A stretch of 64,000 nt of DNA, from NCBI RefSeq assembly GCF_022171985.1, contig NZ_JAJVHF010000001.1, positions 558,001 through 622,000 of the forward strand, given 5' to 3'. The position numbers were made by a program, and so were the translations under genes. Positions 8,826-16,503 of the stretch are shown here, piece after piece. Within the stretch, counting starts at the first letter, position 1. The number at the start of each line of letters is the position of its first letter. This DNA comes from Huaxiibacter chinensis. GTDB lineage: Bacteria; Pseudomonadota; Gammaproteobacteria; Enterobacterales; Enterobacteriaceae. The notes under the pieces were generated by a model. The model did no database searches and was not told the origin of the DNA. It saw nothing but the letters and a program-made list of their open reading frames with translations.

Positions 8826-9194
8826 GTGCCGGCGGCGGTAGTGAACGAGGCTTCGCGCAAACAGAAAACAGAGCGCGCCCAGCGCACACCAGAACACCCC
8901 GCTCAGTAACCATGCCAGCTCTTGCCAGAAGGTCCGGGACGTCACGAACAGCAGACGCATCACCAACAGGCACAAGGGAGCGGCGAGCATTGCGCCAATC
9001 AGCGGTTTAACCACTTCCCCCCCGCGAGAGACAAAGCTTGCCACGGCACCAGGCAGTATAAAGAACAGCAGACCCAGTTCCGGACGACCCGCCGAGCGAA
9101 ACGCCCCGGTCATATCAAACTTGAGCGAGACACAAACGACGATAAACAGTAAAAAACAGCAGGCCACGCCTGCCCAGTTTCGTTTGATGTTCAA
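8820..9194 (-). CDS. ybjM: inner membrane protein YbjM
   Basis: Small membrane protein with four hydrophobic segments, collinear with E. coli YbjM (GLLFFILPGAVASF, FWQELAWLLS.VFWCALGALCFLF). Function unknown. The open frame extends to 9287, but TTG at 9194 sits four bases after a perfect AGGAGG and gives LNIKRNWAG..., aligning with the E. coli N-terminus (MKHKQRWAG). That makes 124 residues. It converges on grxA. Confidence 0.82.
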   Translation of the reverse strand: MNIKRNWAGVACCFLLFIVVCVSLKFDMTGAFRSAGRPELGLLFFILPGAVASFVSRGGEVVKPLIGAMLAAPLCLLVMRLLFVTSRTFWQELAWLLSGVFWCALGALCFLFARSLVHYRRRHK

Positions 9195-9467
9195 AAATCC
9201 TCCTGATCCTTCTCTATCGAATACACACTCGTCCAGTGGACGCCCAGTCAGATAAAGCCGCGTGGCAATCCTTGCCAAACCCCGCATACGATAATGCGAT
9301 AATGAGTAGCCGTTGATATGTAATACGATTAAACTAGCTGCCTGCTATTGTTTTATGGAATTCAATCAGAGGGTAAGAAATGATGACATCCTCTTTCTCA
9401 TTCCAAAACAGTAGCCCAAATAGTCCGTTCATTCAACAACTTACTGGTAAACAAGAAGTTAGCCTCC

Positions 9468-11153
9468 GTGAATATAAACGTCGCAGACTTGTTAAATGGG
9501 AATTACATCCTGTTATTATTTGTGGTACTGGCATTGGGCCTTTGTCTTGGCAAATTGCGCCTGGGTTCAGTTCAACTTGGTAATTCTATTGGCGTTTTAG
9601 TCGTCTCATTATTATTAGGTCAGCAGCATTTCAGCATTAACACGGATGCGCTCAACTTAGGTTTTATGCTGTTTATTTTTTGCGTGGGCGTGGAAGCGGG
9701 GCCGAACTTTTTTTCGATTTTCTTCCGTGACGGCAAAAATTATCTGATGCTGGCGCTGGTGATGGTCGGCAGTGCGATGTTGCTGGCCTTAGGCCTGGGC
9801 AAAATGTTTGGCTGGGATATCGGGTTAACGGCGGGGATGCTTGCAGGCTCGATGACCTCTACGCCGGTATTGGTTGGCGCCGGAGACACCTTACGCCACT
9901 CCGGTATGGAGGGCAGCCAGCTCTCCCTGGCGCTGGACCATCTGAGCCTGGGTTATGCCCTGACCTACCTGATTGGGCTGGTAAGCTTAATCGTCGGCGC
10001 ACGCTATCTGCCAAAGTTGCAGCATCAGGATTTACAGACCAGCGCCCAGCAAATCGCCCGTGAGCGCGGGCTGGATACCGATTCAAAACGTAAAGTCTAT
10101 TTACCGGTCATTCGCGCTTATCGCGTGGGCCAGGAGCTGGTCGCCTGGGCCGATGGCAAGAACCTGCGCGAGCTGGGGATCTATCGCCAGACCGGCTGCT
10201 ATATCGAGCGTATTCGCCGTAACGGCATTCTGGCGAACCCCGACGGCGACGCGGTGCTGCAGATGGGCGATGATATCGCCCTGGTCGGCTACCCGGATGC
10301 GCATGCCCGTCTTGACCCGAGCTTCCGTAACGGGAAAGAGGTTTTCGACCGCGACCTGCTCGACATGCGTATCGTGACTGAAGAGATTGTGGTGAAAAAC
10401 CATAACGCCGTGGGCCGCCGTCTGGCTCAGCTGAAGCTGACCGATCACGGCTGTTTCCTCAACCGCGTGATCCGCAGCCAGATTGAGATGCCTATCGACG
10501 ATAACGTGGTACTCAATAAAGGCGACGTGTTACAGGTGAGCGGTGATGCCCGCCGCGTGAAAACCGTGGCCGACCGTATCGGCTTTATCTCTATCCACAG
10601 CCAGGTCACCGACCTGCTCGCCTTCTGCGCCTTCTTTATTGTCGGCCTGATGATCGGCATGATCACCTTCCAGTTCAGTAACTTTAGCTTTGGTATTGGT
10701 AACGCCGCCGGGCTGCTGTTCGCCGGGATCATGCTCGGCTTCCTGCGCGCCAACCACCCGACGTTCGGCTATATCCCGCAAGGGGCGCTGAACATGGTGA
10801 AAGAGTTTGGCCTGATGGTCTTTATGGCGGGCGTGGGCCTGAGCGCGGGCAGCGGCATCGGACACAGCCTGGGCGCGGTGGGATGGCAGATGCTGGTCGC
10901 CGGTCTGGTTGTCAGCCTGGTCCCCGTGGTGATTTGTTTCCTGTTCGGCGCTTACGTTTTGCGCATGAACCGCGCCTTGCTGTTCGGCGCCATGATGGGT
11001 GCGCGCACCTGCGCCCCCGCCATGGAAATCATCAGCGATACGGCCCGCAGCAACATCCCGGCGCTGGGCTACGCGGGCACCTACGCTATCGCCAACGTCC
11101 TGCTGACGCTCGCCGGTACGCTGATTATCATCATCTGGCCCGGACTCGGATAA
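9468..11153 (+). CDS. ybjL: putative transporter YbjL (AspT/YidE/YbjL family)
   Basis: 561-residue inner-membrane protein matching E. coli YbjL over its whole length. It has five or six N-terminal membrane segments with the duplicated family motif ([27 protein letters not shown]), two cytoplasmic TrkA-C (RCK_C) domains at about 200-370, then a second membrane half ([27 protein letters not shown]). The relative AspT is an aspartate:alanine antiporter; the YbjL substrate is unknown. The start is GTG with only a weak ribosome site (GAAG nine bases upstream). A short frame beginning at 9380 with a good ribosome site overlaps it. RybB follows on the same strand. Confidence 0.95.
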   Translation: MNINVADLLNGNYILLLFVVLALGLCLGKLRLGSVQLGNSIGVLVVSLLLGQQHFSINTDALNLGFMLFIFCVGVEAGPNFFSIFFRDGKNYLMLALVMVGSAMLLALGLGKMFGWDIGLTAGMLAGSMTSTPVLVGAGDTLRHSGMEGSQLSLALDHLSLGYALTYLIGLVSLIVGARYLPKLQHQDLQTSAQQIARERGLDTDSKRKVYLPVIRAYRVGQELVAWADGKNLRELGIYRQTGCYIERIRRNGILANPDGDAVLQMGDDIALVGYPDAHARLDPSFRNGKEVFDRDLLDMRIVTEEIVVKNHNAVGRRLAQLKLTDHGCFLNRVIRSQIEMPIDDNVVLNKGDVLQVSGDARRVKTVADRIGFISIHSQVTDLLAFCAFFIVGLMIGMITFQFSNFSFGIGNAAGLLFAGIMLGFLRANHPTFGYIPQGALNMVKEFGLMVFMAGVGLSAGSGIGHSLGAVGWQMLVAGLVVSLVPVVICFLFGAYVLRMNRALLFGAMMGARTCAPAMEIISDTARSNIPALGYAGTYAIANVLLTLAGTLIIIIWPGLG

Positions 11154-11195
11154 CGCCTGCACTGCGCACAGTCGAAATTATTTTCGCTTTGCGCA

Positions 11196-11223
11196 GAACT
11201 TTTCTCGCAGGGTGCAGTCATAA
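11196..11223 (+). promoter_or_regulatory. sigmaE promoter of rybB
   Basis: GAACTT, exactly 16 bases, TCATAA, then five bases to the G at 11229. This matches the sigmaE (RpoE) pattern GGAACTT-N16-TCAAA and the known RpoE control of rybB. Confidence 0.85.
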
Positions 11224-11228
11224 CTATT

Positions 11229-11311
11229 GCCACTGCTTTTCTTTGATGTCCCCCAATTTGTGGAGCCCATCAACCCCGCCGTTTTGGTTCAAGGTTGATG
11301 GGTTTTTTGTT
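11229..11311 (+). ncRNA. rybB: small regulatory RNA RybB
   Basis: The sequence begins GCCACTGCTTTTCTTTGATG, the conserved 5' seed of RybB, and ends in the hairpin CCCATCAACC...GGTTGATGGG with TTTTTTGTT. RybB is an Hfq-dependent sRNA made in response to envelope stress; it represses outer-membrane porin mRNAs (ompC, ompD and others) through its 5' end. Position downstream of ybjL is as in E. coli. The last 14 bases are shared with the attachment repeat of the adjacent island, so the insertion left the sRNA intact. Confidence 0.95.
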
Positions 11312-11316
11312 GCCTG
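11298..11316 (+). repeat. attL: left 19-bp direct repeat of the island
   Basis: ATGGGTTTTTTGTTGCCTG, overlapping the terminator of rybB. An identical copy lies at 20700-20718. One copy in a chromosomal sRNA 3' end plus an integrase remnant near the other copy is the usual picture for phage site-specific integration. Confidence 0.85.
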
Positions 11317-11365
11317 TTAGATTACTCTCGATAAAATAATCACTTACTAGCCCTATCGCCCTGCA

Positions 11366-11923
11366 ATGGCGACAAAGTGGCGACAGAGAGCGAGAAAGAG
11401 CGTGTCCTTATCATTTAGTGACTCAGTAACAATCGTTGGAATCATTGTAGGAATTTTGAGTATTGTTTTGGGGCTGCCCACACTTTTAACATTAATCCCA
11501 CAGTGGAAAGAGGCAAAAAGATTACGTAGGGAAAGATATGCACAAATTCTAAAAGGTAAAAGTTGGAATAACCTTGGAGTTAACCATGGATTTCCTGAGC
11601 CATCGCTGGACATACGAATTAACACCGTAGATAACGCAGGTAGACTTGAAGGTGAGATTATCAACTGCCAAAGTCATGTTATGGATTTAGATAAAATAAC
11701 ATTCCATATCATTGGTAAGCTAACCGATAAAGGAACTGCATCAATAACGCTATGCACTGCTATCGGATGGCGTCAAGTACCAGTAGGAGTTGCAAAATTA
11801 CGTTATCGCGAAAAAGATGACACTCTAGATTTCTTCTATCTGCATGATCATAAATTCAATCCAACCATGTCATGGGAACTCAGCCTTCCTCGGTTTACTA
11901 CCTACGGACTAGTTGGCTGCTGA
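11366..11923 (+). CDS. hypothetical protein with one N-terminal membrane segment (prophage cargo)
   Basis: 185 residues from the ATG; a GTG at 11402 (VSLSFSDSV...) is an alternative start, and neither has a clear ribosome site. One hydrophobic segment (about residues 21-42, VTIVGIIVGILSIVLGLPTLL) is followed by a basic stretch and a soluble domain of about 130 residues rich in beta-strand patterns. AT-rich compared with the backbone. It lies between ogr and attL, a place where P2-like prophages carry accessory genes. I do not recognise the family. Confidence 0.6.
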   Translation: MATKWRQRARKSVSLSFSDSVTIVGIIVGILSIVLGLPTLLTLIPQWKEAKRLRRERYAQILKGKSWNNLGVNHGFPEPSLDIRINTVDNAGRLEGEIINCQSHVMDLDKITFHIIGKLTDKGTASITLCTAIGWRQVPVGVAKLRYREKDDTLDFFYLHDHKFNPTMSWELSLPRFTTYGLVGC

Positions 11924-12001
11924 TTTTTTGCAAACGGTTCATGCTAGTAAGAACCAAAAAGAGTAACTGACTGCATATCCCATTCGCTGAATTAAAGCAG
12001 T

Positions 12002-12022
12002 AAAAACCCGCCAGCGGCGGGT
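12002..12022 (-). terminator. terminator after ogr
   Basis: Minus strand ACCCGCC, loop GCT, GGCGGGT followed by TTTTA, immediately after the ogr frame. Confidence 0.7.
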
Positions 12023-12027
12023 CAGAG

Positions 12028-12243
12028 TCAGTAAGCAAATTGTTCCTGCATACCTTTGGGGTGAGGTGGTGCGGCGCTAATTTTTTGCGGACGGCATACA
12101 GAACGGACAAACGTTTCATGCGTCACGAACGTATGCCCGAATTCGATATTGGTGCACTGGTTTTATCGTTCTTTGGTTTCACTGGAAACCTGAAAGCTAC
12201 TGCGTGTATGCGCGGCCTGACCGCACATCGGACAATTCATCAT
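12028..12243 (-). pseudogene. ogr: late-gene activator Ogr/Delta, inactivated
   Basis: Reading the minus strand from ATG 12243 gives MMNCPMCGQAAHTRSS...TKER, then an ochre stop (12163-12165), then NQCTNIEFGHTFVTHETF and a tail ending at 12028. The length of 72 codons and the pattern match the P2 Ogr zinc-finger activator of late promoters. The stop replaces the tyrosine normally found before the second half (RYHQC). In addition the fourth zinc ligand is lost (CTNIEF where Ogr has CQNVNC). Both changes would abolish activity. Confidence 0.82.
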
Positions 12244-12310
12244 TTCGTTCAGCCCTCACTTTTAACCAGTTCGCAATAATGATACATCATTGTTCTCAAT
12301 CTTGAACTAA

Positions 12311-13276
12311 TCATTCAATTTCGAACTCATCAACTTTCACTTCGAGATCCAGACTGGTGGTAAATCCACTGTCCGGGTTCACCGTATGCGTCAGCGTGGT
12401 GATGGTCCACTCCGCATCATCAATCGGCTGCTTAAAGCCCCTGACCCTTAACGGCATTTCGGTGTAGAGATCGGCCCGGACTTCTGCGAGCTGCAGGGAG
12501 AACGATGCTACCCCGCGCTGCAGGCGCTACCACTGCATCTTTGCCGCCCGTTCCGCGTTGCCCCGGTTGGCATAGGTCCGGCTCAGGACCAGCATTTTTT
12601 CATCGGTACCTACCAGATAATCACCCTGCTTTTCCTCCGGCGCTTTGGGCGCGGCGGTTTTCTTGCAGCGTCGCTTCACCTTCGTCGTCTCTTTCTTCTT
12701 CGGTTCACGGGTATGCAGCCAGCTGGCAATCACGCCGGTATACGCACCACGGTCATCCACCACGATCCCGTTGGAACTCATCGCCCCGCCGCCCTGGGTG
12801 ACTGCGCCGTTGATCACCACCTCGCTGTTGATGCTCGTGTTGTCGGCCTCCACCACAAACTCCGAGGTTTTGAGGGTGATATTTTCCGCCGCCTCGATCA
12901 CCATGGATTTGATACCTTTGACATGCCAGCGCCCGGTGGCGGGTTCGTACTCAAACCAGCCGCCGTCCGGGTACTGCGTCACGCAGCCGTCCACGGAATC
13001 CGACGGCGGTGAAAACTCGCTGGAATAAATAGCGGGCAGTGCAAATGCCGTTTCGAGATTACCGCCCATGCTCAGGACCACCACCTGCTCATCCAGCGAC
13101 GGGCACCACCATGTGCGCGCACCACCGGCACGCAGCGTAAGCCAGTTAATCCAGTTGGTTTCAAGTTCGCCCACCTTTACCCGGCACAACCAGTTTTTCC
13201 GGTCCACTTCGGTCACGGTGCCGGTGCGGATCAGGTTGGAGATAAGGCGCATGATTTCTGTGAGTTGTGCGTTCAT
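12311..13276 (-). pseudogene. fusion of baseplate protein gpV (N-terminal) to late protein gpD (C-terminal), with an amber stop
   Basis: Residues 1 to about 172 match P2 gpV, the baseplate spike (NLIRTGTVTEVD, RAGGARTWWCPS, GAVTQGGGAMSSNGIVVD). At about 12755 the sequence switches in frame to the C-terminal part of gpD (HTREPKKKETTKVKRR, GDYLVGTDEKMLVLSRTYAN). An amber codon at 12527-12529 interrupts it after KMQW; the frame then continues with RLQRGVASFSLQL to TGA at 12311. In P2 the genes W, J, I, H, G, FI, FII, E, T and U lie between V and D, so a large deletion joined them. No strong ribosome site precedes gpV. Confidence 0.85.
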
Positions 13277-13373
13277 ATGGAAATCATTGCCTAAAGGTAG
13301 CTAAGGTGATATTAAAGATATATGTATGGTCACCCACACAAGATGAGCATCTAATATTTTTGGAAGGACACTT

Positions 13374-14900
13374 ATGAGCTGTTTAGCGCAATTACCCCAG
13401 GAACAAAAAAAATCATTGTTGTCTTCTGTTTTCTCTAAGAGTTATTTTTTATGGATTGGCTCCGGGTTTTCTTATAACTTTGGATATCCAACATGGGGAA
13501 AGGTTCTGGAGGATGTTTCAGATAAAATAAAATACCCCCTTGAGTTAAATGTTACTCAGCCATTACGTGCCGCTGAATTACTTTTAAGCTATGCATTAAG
13601 TGAATCAGACATTGATGAATACGAGTTCAACTCTTTAGTTGCAAAATCAATCACCGACTTAAAATCAAAACATAAAGAGCCTCGATGGCTGAAAAGATTC
13701 AAACTTTTCTCACCAAATACGATTGTGACAACTAATTGGGATGAAGTCTTAGAAGAAATCTTCGATCACATGCCTAATAAAATAATTCGAAAAGATCCTT
13801 ATCCTAAAGTTTCATCCAGAGGTAGGAATATATTTAAAATACATGGTGATGTAGGAAAGCCTAACTCCATAGTTATAACCCAAAGCCAATATTTTTCATT
13901 TCAACGTGAAGATACTTACTTAAGCCGTAAGATCTATACTCTATTCTCCGAGATGTCCCCAATCTTTATCGGTTATAGTCTCACCGATCCAAATATCGGT
14001 TTTTTATATGAAGAAGCTCTTGCTCACCTACACGGGAACAATCCGCCAGCATTCATGGTCATACATCCTGATGCTGATGAAAAGACCTTTGAAGAAACAA
14101 AATATCTTTTTAAATCCAAGAATATACACCTTATTAAAGCAAGTATCGAAGAATTCTTAGCTGACCTAGCTTCCGAGTTCCAAGACTTTAAGGACTCTCC
14201 TCAGCGCTTTAATTTAGAATACGAAAACATTCTACCTAAACTACACCCTATAATGAAAGTAGTAACTAAAGGTAAACGTTTCAAAAAAACTGAGCTTGAA
14301 GGTAACTTTCCGCAAAAGGATGCAAGCAACGCTTTGGTAAAAGCTATCATCGATATTTTAAAGAAACCCATACTATATATTCAATTCGGAGGGGAGTTGC
14401 TTTCACCTGACAACATCATTCCTTACCGTGAGTTTGATGCCTTAGTTGATGTTGTCATAGTCTTATGCAATAAGCACGGGTACCCTAACGAATTGAGTCG
14501 ATCAGAATTTCATACTGCCGTAGTAAATATGTGCATTGATACAAATGGAGTTTGGGATTTCAACCACGCTGCAATGCCTTTTGCAAATATAATAAGAATA
14601 AGCCCAGAAAAAGGTACGAAAAACTTTGATAGAAAAATGAGGCATGTCATTGGCATTATGCGCTGGTCTTCTCCATCAAACATAGGTACATGTTGGGCCA
14701 CATGGGAAACATTTAAAAACACGCAAAAATGGCTCAATAAAAATGAAGTCGACGGTTTAATTTCGACCTTAGAGAAAGACAAGGAATTTATGTATGAACC
14801 AAGAGATAAAATGTGGCTAAAGGTTTTAAAAACATGCCCTAACGCCACGAAAAGTCATATTGCTAGAATTGATAAACTAATAAATACAGCACCTAAGTAA
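13374..14900 (+). CDS. SIR2-domain protein, probable antiphage NADase
   Basis: 508 residues; GGAAGG sits seven bases before the ATG. The N-terminal ~230 residues form a SIR2-like NAD-binding domain: glycine loop IGSGFSYNFGYPTW (28-41), TTNWDEVLEE (119-128, catalytic asparagine N121), KIHGDVG (H157) and FIGYSLTDPN (198-207). The C-terminal ~270 residues match nothing I recognise and may sense infection. Bacterial proteins with this domain commonly deplete NAD+ in phage-infected cells (ThsA, DSR and similar systems); the exact family is not assigned. The gene is AT-rich, oriented against the phage genes, and occupies the gap between S and V where P2 carries orf30. It ends 11 bp from gpS. All motifs are intact. 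Confidence 0.85.
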   Translation: MSCLAQLPQEQKKSLLSSVFSKSYFLWIGSGFSYNFGYPTWGKVLEDVSDKIKYPLELNVTQPLRAAELLLSYALSESDIDEYEFNSLVAKSITDLKSKHKEPRWLKRFKLFSPNTIVTTNWDEVLEEIFDHMPNKIIRKDPYPKVSSRGRNIFKIHGDVGKPNSIVITQSQYFSFQREDTYLSRKIYTLFSEMSPIFIGYSLTDPNIGFLYEEALAHLHGNNPPAFMVIHPDADEKTFEETKYLFKSKNIHLIKASIEEFLADLASEFQDFKDSPQRFNLEYENILPKLHPIMKVVTKGKRFKKTELEGNFPQKDASNALVKAIIDILKKPILYIQFGGELLSPDNIIPYREFDALVDVVIVLCNKHGYPNELSRSEFHTAVVNMCIDTNGVWDFNHAAMPFANIIRISPEKGTKNFDRKMRHVIGIMRWSSPSNIGTCWATWETFKNTQKWLNKNEVDGLISTLEKDKEFMYEPRDKMWLKVLKTCPNATKSHIARIDKLINTAPK

Positions 14901-14911
14901 TCATTTAACAA

Positions 14912-15358
14912 CTAAACCTGCAATAATTTCAGGAAAATAGTTTTTGCCAGATCATTGGTTTCTGAGTTCAATCCCAGCAACCGCCGCTCAGCATATCGTA
15001 CCACTGGCCCACTACGGCTTACGCGATCACGTAAGCCGTAATGATGCACCCGCGCAATACGCTGCACCTTCCCTGCAAACTGCACGCTGGCAGAATCCAC
15101 GCTGGCGGCAGTTTTCAGGTATTTAGTGGTGCGCAGCTTCGCAAACATCTGCCGTTTGATACGCCCCTTTTTAGTCCGCGCAGTGACCTTTCGCGGCTCG
15201 TATCCGCTGCCGTCAGGGTTGCGCTGCAGCCGGATATTGTTCTGCTGATTCCGGCGCAACTCTTGTGCCAGTTCCCGCATCATGCGCTGACGTGCGGCAG
15301 GCTCCAGATTCGCCAGTAGAGCCGCCAGCCACTTGTCCACCTTATGCAAATTATCCAC
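14912..15358 (-). CDS. P2 gpS-like tail completion protein
   Basis: 148 residues, full length for the family, starting MDNLHKVDKWLAALLANLEP and containing RRNQQNNIRLQRNPDGSGYEPRK-type sequence typical of P2 gpS (phage virion morphogenesis family). In P2 it completes tail assembly. It overlaps the gpR frame by 8 bp, as in P2. Its reading frame is intact, but with the capsid and baseplate genes deleted it has no role left. Confidence 0.88.
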   Translation of the reverse strand: MDNLHKVDKWLAALLANLEPAARQRMMRELAQELRRNQQNNIRLQRNPDGSGYEPRKVTARTKKGRIKRQMFAKLRTTKYLKTAASVDSASVQFAGKVQRIARVHHYGLRDRVSRSGPVVRYAERRLLGLNSETNDLAKTIFLKLLQV

Positions 15359-15782
15359 GTTTCACCGTCCACATTTCTTCTGGCTCGTCGGGTTCCGGCT
15401 CAGCCTCAACTGTTGAAATACCGCCGTCTGTGTTGACCAGCACGCGCTCCGTCAGTTGAAGGTTCAGGCTGATATCACACACGTCGTTGCGCAGAATATC
15501 CACCTCAAAGGTAAGCAGTTTTTCACGCAGGTCCGGGTTGTTGATGGCGTCCGTTTGATTGGCTTTCAGCCACAGCAGCACCGGGGCCATCAGCAGGTTC
15601 TGGTCGCCGCTGAAATCCTCGATCACCACGTTCAGGGTGTAGCGGTATCCCCATGACATGGACCGCGCGCCGGTTGCCACCAGGGAACCGTTATCCACGA
15701 AAAGATGCAGCTTGTCCGGGTTATCGCGCACATAGGGTACCGCCTTATTCAGGGCGCTGCGTAAGGACTACGGCTTGTTCAC
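15351..15782 (-). pseudogene. P2 gpR-like tail completion protein with an early amber stop
   Basis: GTG at 15782 follows AGGAG at seven bases and reads V-N-K-P-amber-S-L-R-S-A-L-N-K-A-V, so the fifth codon (15768-15770) is TAG where relatives carry a sense codon. The rest (DKLHLFVDNGSLVATG, RYTLNVVIEDFSGD) is a clean gpR sequence to the stop at 15351. Restart at an internal GTG (15731) is possible but would drop the N-terminus. Confidence 0.8.
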
Positions 15783-16035
15783 TGTTTCGCTCCTGGCACG
15801 CCACTATCGTGTCCACTTTGTCAGCACAGACCGCCCATGCGGCCTCGGTATCATCCAGTATCGCGTTCAGGTCGCCGTAAGTGCGCGGCGCTGATGGGTT
15901 CAGGCTGCACGGCGTCACTCTGGGACAGCCATTGACGGTAAGCTGCACCTCCGGCGAGGGCCGTACGCTCCCGCAGCCGGATAATGTCAGCAGGCAAAGG
16001 AGTGTCAGCCCAGCGGCGTAAATCGTCGTTCTCAC
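15745..16035 (-). CDS. LysC-like o-spanin (Rz1 type) lipoprotein
   Basis: 96 residues in a frame overlapping lysB. It has a lipoprotein signal (LTLLCLLTLSGC, lipidated cysteine at about residue 21), then a short periplasmic region (GSVRPSPEVQLTVNGCPRVTPC). This is the nested outer-membrane spanin subunit of P2-like phages, needed for the last step of lysis. The frame is open, but its partner is truncated. Confidence 0.75.
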   Translation of the reverse strand: MRTTIYAAGLTLLCLLTLSGCGSVRPSPEVQLTVNGCPRVTPCSLNPSAPRTYGDLNAILDDTEAAWAVCADKVDTIVACQERNSEQAVVLTQRPE

Positions 16036-16084
16036 GTTTTAACTCCTCGATCCGGTGCTGGCGGTTACGCAGCAGCGCGGCTGA
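15851..16084 (-). pseudogene. LysB-like i-spanin, N-terminus deleted
   Basis: Only the C-terminal ~78 residues remain (SAALLRNRQHRIEELKREND..., RQWLSQSDAVQPEP), with the coiled coil but without the N-terminal membrane anchor. It abuts gpQ sequence at about 16081-16084, marking a deletion that removed the start of lysB, the lysis genes and the head genes. Confidence 0.75.
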
Positions 16085-16472
16085 CCGACGCCGCACAGAA
16101 CCAGGAGGATGTGAACAATATCCGCCAAGCCATGAAAAGCGCCAAAGGTCCGGGCAACTTCCGCAACCTATTTATGTACTCGCCTAATGGCAAAAAGGAC
16201 GGGATTCAGATCATCCCGCTGTCAGAGGTAGCGGCTAAAGATGAATTTCTGAACATCAAGAATGTGAGCCGGGACGACATGATGGCAGCGCACCGCGTTC
16301 CGCCTCAGATGATGAGGATCATGCCGAGTAATGTTGGGAGGTTTGGGGATGTAGAGAAGGCGGCTAATGTGTTTGTAAGAAATGAATTAATCCCACTACA
16401 AAAAGATTTGGGGAATTAAACAACTGGCTAGATAGTGACATCATTTCTTTCAACGAGTATAAAATAAATTAA
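16081..16472 (+). pseudogene. P2 portal protein gpQ, C-terminal fragment with frameshift
   Basis: Plus-strand frame from LTDAAQNQEDVNNIRQAMKS through MYSPNGKKDGIQIIPLSEVA and AHRVPPQMMRIMPSNVG matches the C-terminal third of the P2 portal vertex protein. One base is missing from the A-run near 16401-16404, so the native frame ends at 16419. Shifting frame recovers FGELNNWLDSDIISFNEYKIN and the expected stop at 16472. The N-terminal two-thirds were lost in the Q-lysB deletion. Confidence 0.83.
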
Positions 16473-16476
16473 TATT

Positions 16477-16495
16477 GAGGCGCGCAAAGCGCCTC
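16477..16495. terminator. hairpin between gpQ and the PIN gene
   Basis: GAGGCGC, loop GCAAA, GCGCCTC then TTCT. It could stop transcription from both converging genes; the T-tract is weak. Confidence 0.5.
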
Positions 16496-16503
16496 TTCTA
16501 CGT

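Noticed and set aside
12040..12279. 79-codon plus-strand frame
   Set aside because: It is the complement of the broken ogr gene, which explains the sequence better.
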